This document shows positions 56,404-64,000 of a stretch of 64,000 nucleotides of DNA, piece after piece. This DNA comes from Branchiostoma lanceolatum. Lineage: Eukaryota; Chordata; Leptocardii; Amphioxiformes; Branchiostomatidae. Made by a program: the position numbers and the translations under genes. Below the pieces are notes generated by a model, which was given only the letters and a program-made list of their open reading frames with translations, did no database searches and was not told the DNA's origin. Positions within the stretch are counted from its first letter, which is position 1; each line of letters opens with the position of its first letter. The DNA lies in NCBI RefSeq assembly GCF_035083965.1, contig NC_089726.1:11351501-11415500 (forward strand). Direction: 5' to 3'.

Positions 56404-56714
56404 TTGTAATTACGTTACAGAGCCTTACCCATGAAATAGTTCATTCTCGATGATTGGTTGGTTGCACCATAGGAGCACCGTCAGGCAATGGGATGCGCTT
56501 TTCCCCTTCATTCAAATTGGGGGGGTGGGGGGTGCCACTACTGAACCACTGTAGATGCAACATTTCTATCTAAATGAAACGTTTCCTTGTCCTGGACAGA
56601 TAACAAAGCTGATGGGGATTTATCTGATGCTGGCGTCCTACGTTCTTCACTATGGCTCTTATCTCTCTTTCCATAAAATCTACATGTACCAGTGATAACA
56701 ACTCCAGTTAGTGT

Positions 56715-58970
56715 GCATTTGTGAGTGAAGTGAAATTTTATTAACCTTAATCACGATTTAGGGCAGAAGACAGATGTTTATTGTGCGACTCAGGATTCAC
56801 CGAGCAATTCACTTATAACCAGGAAAGACTGGAGTAAGGACTGTGGATTGACCTTTTTTTTTCATACTGAACAGATGCTTTTTTGTCATTCTGCACTACA
56901 AGTGTGATTATTCCTGGTCTACAGTTAACAATTTCAATAAATACCAGAATAAAATGTACTAACAAACACATACTCAGACAAGTCTTGTTCTCGGAACACT
57001 TTCATAACTGACATCTATCACAACTACTGTTGTCTTCTCATTGATCAAACAATAAATAGAATACATTATGTAATTGTGAGATTTCCTTGGATTATAGTTT
57101 ATACCTCATATCTTAGTTACAATATGATGAGAAAGACGAAATGTTCAATACATAGCTCCATAAATATTACTGTCAATATTTTGCAAGTAGTCATACTATA
57201 TTTCGAACATTTGGTGATGGGGAAATTCATACTGTGCAATCACAAATTTACACTGGTCATCGTTATAGCTTCACAATTACCTACATAGTATCAACTTGTT
57301 AGACACAAAAAAAACCCTGAAGCACTCTAGATTGAAAAGATCTTCCAAGCAAAAAACAAAAGAACAAAAGTTTCAAATAAATGTTAACAGTCAAACAGTT
57401 CATTCTCTCTTTTTAATTTCATTTATAGTTACTATCAAAGTAAAGGAGTAAGGCATAACTAAAATATGAATATAAACATCACCACAGAAAGTTAATGAAT
57501 GAAGAAAATCAAGTGTACTATAAAGATTGATAGGCCAGAATAGTAGATACATTACTATTGGCTACATCACTCTCTCACAGTACTTAAAGCTAAACTGTAC
57601 ATTTCCTTCATAGATATACTTTCTTCACACAAATACAAATAGTGTGAAAAGGGTTGTTACATCGTACAAAAATCTACATGACTGACAGTGACAATAGGTG
57701 GTGCCATCAACAATAGATTGGCATTACTCAACACATGGCTATGTACAAGTATGCCCCCTAGCAGAGAAGTACAAAAGTGCATGGGTAGATTTTTTCACCT
57801 TTGTTTATGGACTAAAAACACTTCTGCAGATAATGGGACATTTTACTGGCTATTATCATATTATGTCATCTTTTGACACTTGACTAGAATGGATTGGATA
57901 CATGTATACATGTAAATTTTCATTTCATATACTAAGCCTTTGAGTAGTGAAATGTCGAAATTTTGTACAAAGTCTTACAATCCATTTAATATTATGTTTA
58001 AGAATTCAAACTACAAACTTCAAACACTATCTTTGTTACAAACAATCAGTTTGAACCATTTGTAAAGGACGAAAATATACTCACAGTTATCATCACAAAT
58101 AAAAAAAAAAGTACTTTTTCATACATTAAAGCTATACATACCAGGGGCTGTGGTATCAGCATCTACAATATCACTTGAGTATTTACAAGACTTACTATTA
58201 CACTAAGTGCAAATAATAAGTTGTAGCCCACTTGTATTAAGACAGGCCATAAACAATGAAATCTTCAAACTGATGGCTTGTTACAAGTCAAATAAACCTG
58301 GGCATTAGTGCATGGAACAGAGAAGAGTGATCCTTAGATAAAATATCTCAGGAATTATTTCAGGGAAATACAACTTCACTACATACATGGGTTCCATTGT
58401 CTGATGAGGTCAAAGAGTGGAGTGATCTTTTAGTACTGGTATCACCATCATAAATACTAGGGAAACTGTGAGAGATGGAACAGAATCTTAACCGTGAGGG
58501 ACAACTGACCAAGGGAATGATGGCTTCACTGTTGCATCTTTATATTACATTATCCACACAAAACTTTTAAGAAATTACCAACCAATGTCTTGTTATTTGG
58601 GTTGGCTCACAGGTTGATGATGTTACTAGGCACATAAAAAGTTAGTTACACGTCCAGCCAGCTCAGTAAACATTCTTAATAACAACATAAAGACAACAGG
58701 GATAAGAAGTCTTCATCAAATTCATTAAACTTTAAAGCAACATCCTTTGTAACTGTTGCACTGATGCTTCACAAACATGTGCAGTAACAAGCTCCCTGAC
58801 AACCATGAAACATCTCCAAGTTTTAAGTCATTTCAACTGAAGCTTGTACACAAACCTGTGCATCAGAGGCAAACTTATCTCTCTCCCCTGAGTAAACAAA
58901 AAATACAGTTAAAAATTCACTTTGCTTTTGTAGTTTCCATTCTCCTGAACTGAATCATGTGTTCATCATG
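56715..58970 (-). other. Probable long 3' UTR of the RSBN1-like gene
   Basis: AT-rich, transposon-poor 2.2 kb after the stop codon at 58971-58973. On the minus strand an AATAAA lies at 56742-56737, the best candidate polyadenylation signal. No competing exon seen. The exact end is inference. Confidence 0.45.
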
Positions 58971-61900
58971 TCATGACTCGTAACTTTCCTCAGCTGTTGT
59001 TTCCTGAGGATTCTCAGCTTCTGTGGACTCCTCCTGACCTGTGCTGCCCTCTGACCCTTCCTCCTCCACATCTGACCCCTCACTTCTGCTCTCCGACCCC
59101 TCTGACTCCGGGTAGTACTTTTTCAGGCGGACATGCCAGGCGATGCTGGTGCAAGCACTGACGGTGCGGAACTGGTGCACAATGTTGCGGGGAATGAAGT
59201 AGATGTCGTTGTCGTACATGCGGAAGCGTGAGTAGCGGACGCCGTCTCTCCTCAGCTGGTTGAGTTTGGCCTCATCCACCCACTGGACACACTGCAGCAT
59301 TTACACAAGAGTTTTCACATTTCAGTCATTTTGAGTTTTCAAGGCAATGCAATGGCAGTGACAGTTCAAAGATCTCATGCCTCCGTGAAATATCTAGAGG
59401 TTCTTGTATGTCTTAATTAATTGTAGTCCATCAATCATACAAATAAGGTTTTGATCAACATAACTTTTGTCCATAAATGACTTCCTGTCATTCTACTGTG
59501 AACGTGACTAGCGTATGGAAGATATATAGATATATATATAAAACACAAACAGTACCTCCCTGTGACCCGGTATGTCTGCCACCTGTGAACTCTACTTCCT
59601 GTCACTCCCTCAAGTCTAACCTTTGTGACACCATCTTCCCACTCACTTACTGTCACTCTAATGACAGTGTGTTCAAATAACTAAGAACACTCAAGAGCAC
59701 AAACATTCAGACACACCGAAAACAAACTTACATACACAGGGGCAACAACCTTGATGCATCTATTCAAACAGTCTTGTTTTGTCCATCTACGAAGTCATAC
59801 GTGGAAAATTGAATATTTCAGGGTTTTAACTCTTTTTGTGAGATATGAGAACAAATAAGACTACTTGTCACATAGTATCTATTCAGAAATATTCATCATC
59901 TAGTATGAAAAAATAGTAATACCTCCCTCAAAATGTAGGATGGGTAAAGATTTCTGATTTAAATGCAGAATGTAGACTAGTCTTTGTAACTGGTTTTATT
60001 TCAATTTGAAAAGCAAAGGTGCATACGGTTGCAGATAGTTTAACTGTTAGCAGGCCACAGTTAACTTCATGCTGTAAATGCATTTCAGTTTACGGTGATC
60101 TAATTTTACGGTAGAAAGAAATAGGAGTGTCTGCAGTGATTTTAGTTCAAGGTTAGAACAATGTGGTAGGCAGGCAGAAAACAAAACAAGCATTTCTGCA
60201 GTGGTTTTAAGTTCACAGTGAAGAACCGTGAAAACTGGGAAACATTAACCCACTGCAAAATCAAATGCTTTTACAGTACTCTCAGAATGATGTGCTACAA
60301 TGGTAGCTCAGCGGGTTGTAGGTTAAGTGTTGAGACTGACCTGCGTGGTAGGCGGTTCATGCAGGTTAAGGTTAAGCGGTGAGACTGACCTGTGTTGTAG
60401 GTAGTTCATGCAGGTTAAGGTTAAGTGGCGAGACTGACCTGTGTTGTAGGCGGTTCATGCAAGTCGAGCTGTAATCTCTCCGTCACGTCCAGGAAACTGT
60501 TGGCATGGAAACACACCACATCCTTCACTTCACGGTCTGCCTGGGCCCTACAGGACACAGGGAAAACGACAAACATTTTACATCAGGCTTTTAGCTAGGA
60601 TTTACAGACAGAGCGTCCAAAAATTTGGGGGGTGAGGGTGGAACAGTCCGAACCTGGGTTCCTCAGTGGTATCTATGGATTTAAAATTACCTGGTAGCTT
60701 TGCACGTCAATTAATCAACACAAAAACAACAGTGACAGTATCTAAGTGGGGAATACATCTTACCATAAAAAGAGGGGGCCCTCTCTGCAAAAGGAGCCTG
60801 GAGGGCATCTAATTTCTTTGATTTTTTAGCAGGCCCTGATGCCTTGCTAGCTATTAGCCTGGTTTGCACAATCTCTCACAGCATTAAGCCCACAAAATAT
60901 TGCAACTGAGACAGTACTATTCAAAAGACCTTCAACAAACAGATTATCAATGCCACTAGTATTCTTTGGAATGGAACAAGTTAAGTTCACTGTTGCCATC
61001 ATTTGTTGTCTAAATGCACTGTGTTTTCCTATAAATCTGAAAAAGACAAAACACTGGGAACAAAAATTGGTAATGTTAATTCAAGACTTACAATATAACA
61101 TACATAGTCTTTCCCACATAAGCCACACGTACTGTGTTCTTCTAAAGTACTCTCTAAAAAGACTGGTACTTACTCTTGCCCACAGTGAACGGCCTTCAGT
61201 ACACCGACCGCTGCGGTGGTTTGTCTGTCAAACCCTTGTCCCACGTGATCGGCGTGACATTTTGTACGGTCTTCGAAGAGCACTTCCCGCGGTTCCGAGG
61301 CCCGTGGGATGTACGTCAGATTCTTCAGCTCGTTCCCTCCCCTGTATACACAACAAGGAGTAAAATTTTACAGTTGCCAATTGCTCAATTAAAAAATGCT
61401 CACAAAAACATATCAGTAATTTGGTTCATGGTTTGATCAACAATGTGTTATACAACCAAAGGTTATACCAAGGAGTTTACATTTCTCTATGGTATAATTC
61501 AGTAGAAACTCCTTGGTTGTCCTAATGACTATTTCTGTCATTCTTACTGGACCTCCTAAAAGAAGTATCAGATCGAAGCCAAATAATCTCAGTAATTCCA
61601 AGGTAGAATTAGAAAACATATCAACTGCCAAAGTAATCTCTGTTACTGAACACTAATAACCTCACATGAGGCCTTTTACTGGACAGGTGAGGACTGGTTA
61701 AATGATTGGTTATTGATTCTCCATCAAAAAATGCATCTTTAGCTATTGTAATCAACGGCTGATAATACATGTACATGTAGGATGTATCCAAATGTAGTTA
61801 CTGCTGACCTTCAATAACATAGTTTTGCTCCAAGTTCTAATAAATAACAAAAGTCTTGTGATAAGAGATGAGTTTAGTGTTACATTAACTTTTTCACCTA

Positions 61901-64000
61901 TACCAAATGTATATACAGTAAAAGTACTAAAACCTAGGCCTTTAGAAAAAAATCACATGAATACATGAACAATGTATTACCATGAATCAAGCAAGAGTGA
62001 TTTCTTGGTCTTTACCAACTTAATGCAAGGCAAGGGTGTGAGCGTTATCAAGTACCACTGCCAATCTGTTTAAGTACGGGGTAGTGCTTTTTCAAATAAA
62101 CAAATACCAATGCACACATCACCCATGGAATACACCTTGTGTGGTCTAGCTATCAAAATAGCAGGGTCATTGTCAAGGTGTTGTCCCAACTGTACTGACC
62201 TCCTCCTCTGTTTACTGGGAGACCTGGGGATGTCAGCAGTGGGGATCATCTGTTCTCCCGGCCTGACCCACAGGATAGGACCATCGTTACTCAAGTCACG
62301 ACTCGCCATCTTCGTAAAGGACAGCTCTCCCCAGGGTGTGGTGGCCTGGAGGAACAAGGGTGGAACATCTTTAAACATTCTGTAACAAGTCTCTGTTTGA
62401 GAACTTTCTCGTGGGGTAGGAATACAGCCTACCAACACAGCTGGGATTGCCATTGACCCAGATTTTCCTCAAGGAAATTTTATTTGAGGCCAAACCCTTC
62501 AGGTCCAGAAAGGGTAGCCTGGCCTGCTAACCTGGCATGGTAGACAGCCCACTCTTTTCTGTAAACCCTCACATAAACATACAGTCTAAGAGGCAGTGTT
62601 TCCGCCAGAGGGGCGTCTTCCCGTCAAATGACGGCCTTATGTCGCTTTGGACGGCCTGAACTCAGACATAGGCCGTCCTCTTTAAAAAAAAAGACAAACT
62701 AAATGCCGAGAAATCGGGAAAAAAATACGAGAGGTCGGCATAATTTCTTTGTTTTTCTTTGTTACTGCGGGCGTGGGGACGCTCTATGTCGTTGGACATT
62801 CACACTCTTTTGTTTGTTGCTATTGTTAAGCTTGCGAAGAATCGATGTCGGTGCCTTTGGCATACGGTGATCTCATTAAAAACCCGTTTTCCAAGACTCA
62901 ATCGAAGAAAGTCATCGAAGAAAACAAGGAAAAACGTAAACAAACAAGAATTTCGCCCGTGCATTTCAGCCTCTACGTCGTGATTTGCCGCGATTCGCCG
63001 CGATTCGCCATCATTTCTGACCGTATTCGACACAATATATATTCCTTTGAATGTTTTTCCGTGAAAATTCTCCATATGTACCGTAGATAAATCGTAATTT
63101 TAGCTATGAATTCGCATAAGTCGAGCCGCAACCTGCCCCGTCCCGGGCCGTCCGCCATGTTTTTAAGCTCATTGATATGCAAGGTTCTAAGCGCTGATTG
63201 GTCCGCGTCATAAAAACCTGTGCTCTGATTGATTGACGGCAAGATGTCACGTGACCACAGAGCGGGAAAACCCCTTTACACTTCAGGCGCTTCTGGTCAA
63301 TATAGATCGCATTTTGTGACGATTGAAGCAGTATTATAGCGACCTTCGTAACAAATTGATTTTGAAAAATTAACAAAGTCTTTTCTGATCACAACATTCA
63401 GTTACTTTTCCTGGTCAATTAATTTTCGCGGTACGGTCAATTAATTTTCGCGGTAAGGCCCTCCCCAAGTGGACGGCCTCTCAGTCGCGGTCTGGCGGAA
63501 ACACTGCTAAGAGGAGATTCTTAGAGGCCTAGAAATTGAGAAATGTTGCACACCCTGTATCTAATTAGTCCAGTATCATAGGATGATAGCTTGATGTCCC
63601 TGATCATTTTGCATATGATGTTAATAAAATCATTAATGAGTCTTACCCTAAGGAAAGGATTCTCCTCCAGTATGTCCAGGAAGTCAGGGAAGTAGTCCCC
63701 CACCTCCTCATCTACAGTTCCCACCAGGCTGATCTGCAGCATGGGGCCGTTACGGTAGGTCCCTGCACTGTAAGTCCTATGGACCTGGCTGTGGAACTCC
63801 TCCATGCTCAAGGTCAACATGTCCGACTTGTTGACGTGCTGCATCTTCACCGTGATGCCCGGATGTTGGAACCTGAAGTATTCCAGCAGGTCGGGAAGGT
63901 ACGCCGCACCACCGTGGACGATCCCCATGACGTGCCGCGCCGCACCGGGCGATTCCTCACCAAATGTTTCCTCCAAAAACTCCCTGGCAAACTTGTCCAT
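58971..64000 (-). CDS. RSBN1: RSBN1-like (round spermatid basic protein 1 / DPY-21 type) gene, last five coding exons
   Basis: Coding exons in transcript order: 63647-64000 (continues beyond the window), 62200-62345, 61174-61341, 60439-60547, 58971-59291. Borders are AG/GT and phases chain (0-2-2-0), giving 366 codons including the stop. Recognisable stretches: [20 protein letters not shown], then [80 protein letters not shown] and [17 protein letters not shown]. These mark the conserved RSBN1/RSBN1L C-terminal region, related to worm DPY-21, a nuclear JmjC-type histone H4K20me2 demethylase. [12 protein letters not shown] resembles the JmjC strand carrying the second iron-binding His; that residue assignment is inference. 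The C-terminus ends in a Glu/Ser-rich acidic tail. The Met at 64000 is internal, not the start. Confidence 0.92.
60332..60445. repeat. 49-bp tandem repeat duplicating a splice donor of the RSBN1-like gene
   Basis: GAGACTGACCTG begins at 60332, 60381 and 60430, a 49-base period. The last copy contains the end of coding exon 60439-60547 and its GTCAGT donor (minus strand). The other two lie in the intron and each keep CAG|GTCAGTCTC, so three equivalent donors stand in a row. Confidence 0.85.
62594..63506. mobile_element. hAT-type element in an intron of the RSBN1-like gene
   Basis: 913 bp with inverted ends CAGTGTTTCCGCCAGA/CAGTGTTTCCGCCAGACC and CTAAGAGG directly repeated outside (62586-62593 and 63507-63514). 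A CAGTG start and an 8-bp duplication are typical of hAT. It holds a tandem GGTCAATTAATTTTCGCGGT pair (about 63412-63455) and short open frames with no transposase motif. Confidence 0.88.

Overview
This is eukaryotic, animal genomic DNA. Genes are split by GT..AG introns, one gene lies wholly inside large non-coding tracts, and the sequence is crowded with small DNA-transposon derivatives, LINE and SINE pieces and microsatellites. The gene set (a metabotropic glutamate receptor, a Golgi carbohydrate sulfotransferase, C-type lectin/LDL-receptor-A/mucin-like membrane proteins with a discoidin-like domain, and an RSBN1-type gene) together with the repeat style suggests an invertebrate deuterostome, most likely amphioxus (Branchiostoma). 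The species is inference; nothing was searched.

Layout. (1) 1-9.2 kb: first coding exon of a group III-like metabotropic glutamate receptor on the minus strand (8689-9192), followed by more than 8.6 kb of intron running off the left edge. (2) 9.2-19.3 kb: no recognisable gene; SINE, foldback and microsatellite-ended repeats. (3) 19.34-25.49 kb: two inverted copies of a roughly 0.8 kb Tigger/pogo-like element (TA target sites), the left one split by an almost intact 4.17 kb CR1/L2-group LINE. (4) 28.06-29.59 kb: an intact single-coding-exon carbohydrate sulfotransferase, plus strand. (5) 29.92-34.61 kb: a 4.7 kb CACTA/CMC-like element with CACTG termini, 3-bp target duplication, subterminal GGTAAAT repeats and a 1 kb minisatellite, carrying a nested hAT MITE and a 188-bp hairpin with the same terminal motif. 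(6) 36.3-53.6 kb: two paralogous C-type lectin receptor genes arranged head to head. The minus-strand copy (36295-43116 and probably further) has two CTLDs, an LDL-A module, a discoidin-like domain, and a Thr-rich stalk with a TM segment. The plus-strand copy (46028-53586, 484 aa predicted) has the same plan without the discoidin-like domain. (7) 56.7-64.0 kb: the last five coding exons of an RSBN1-like gene on the minus strand, continuing past the right edge.

The most notable observation is that the second CTLD of the minus-strand lectin gene is interrupted inside an exon by a 1.05 kb hAT-like element with an 8-bp target duplication. Removing the element leaves an open exon whose splice phases match its neighbours. 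The two lectin paralogs also share one patch of near-identical sequence within this same CTLD although they differ elsewhere, which suggests gene conversion. I found no complete undescribed biochemical system. The unusual content is the lectin-receptor pair and the layered transposon architecture.
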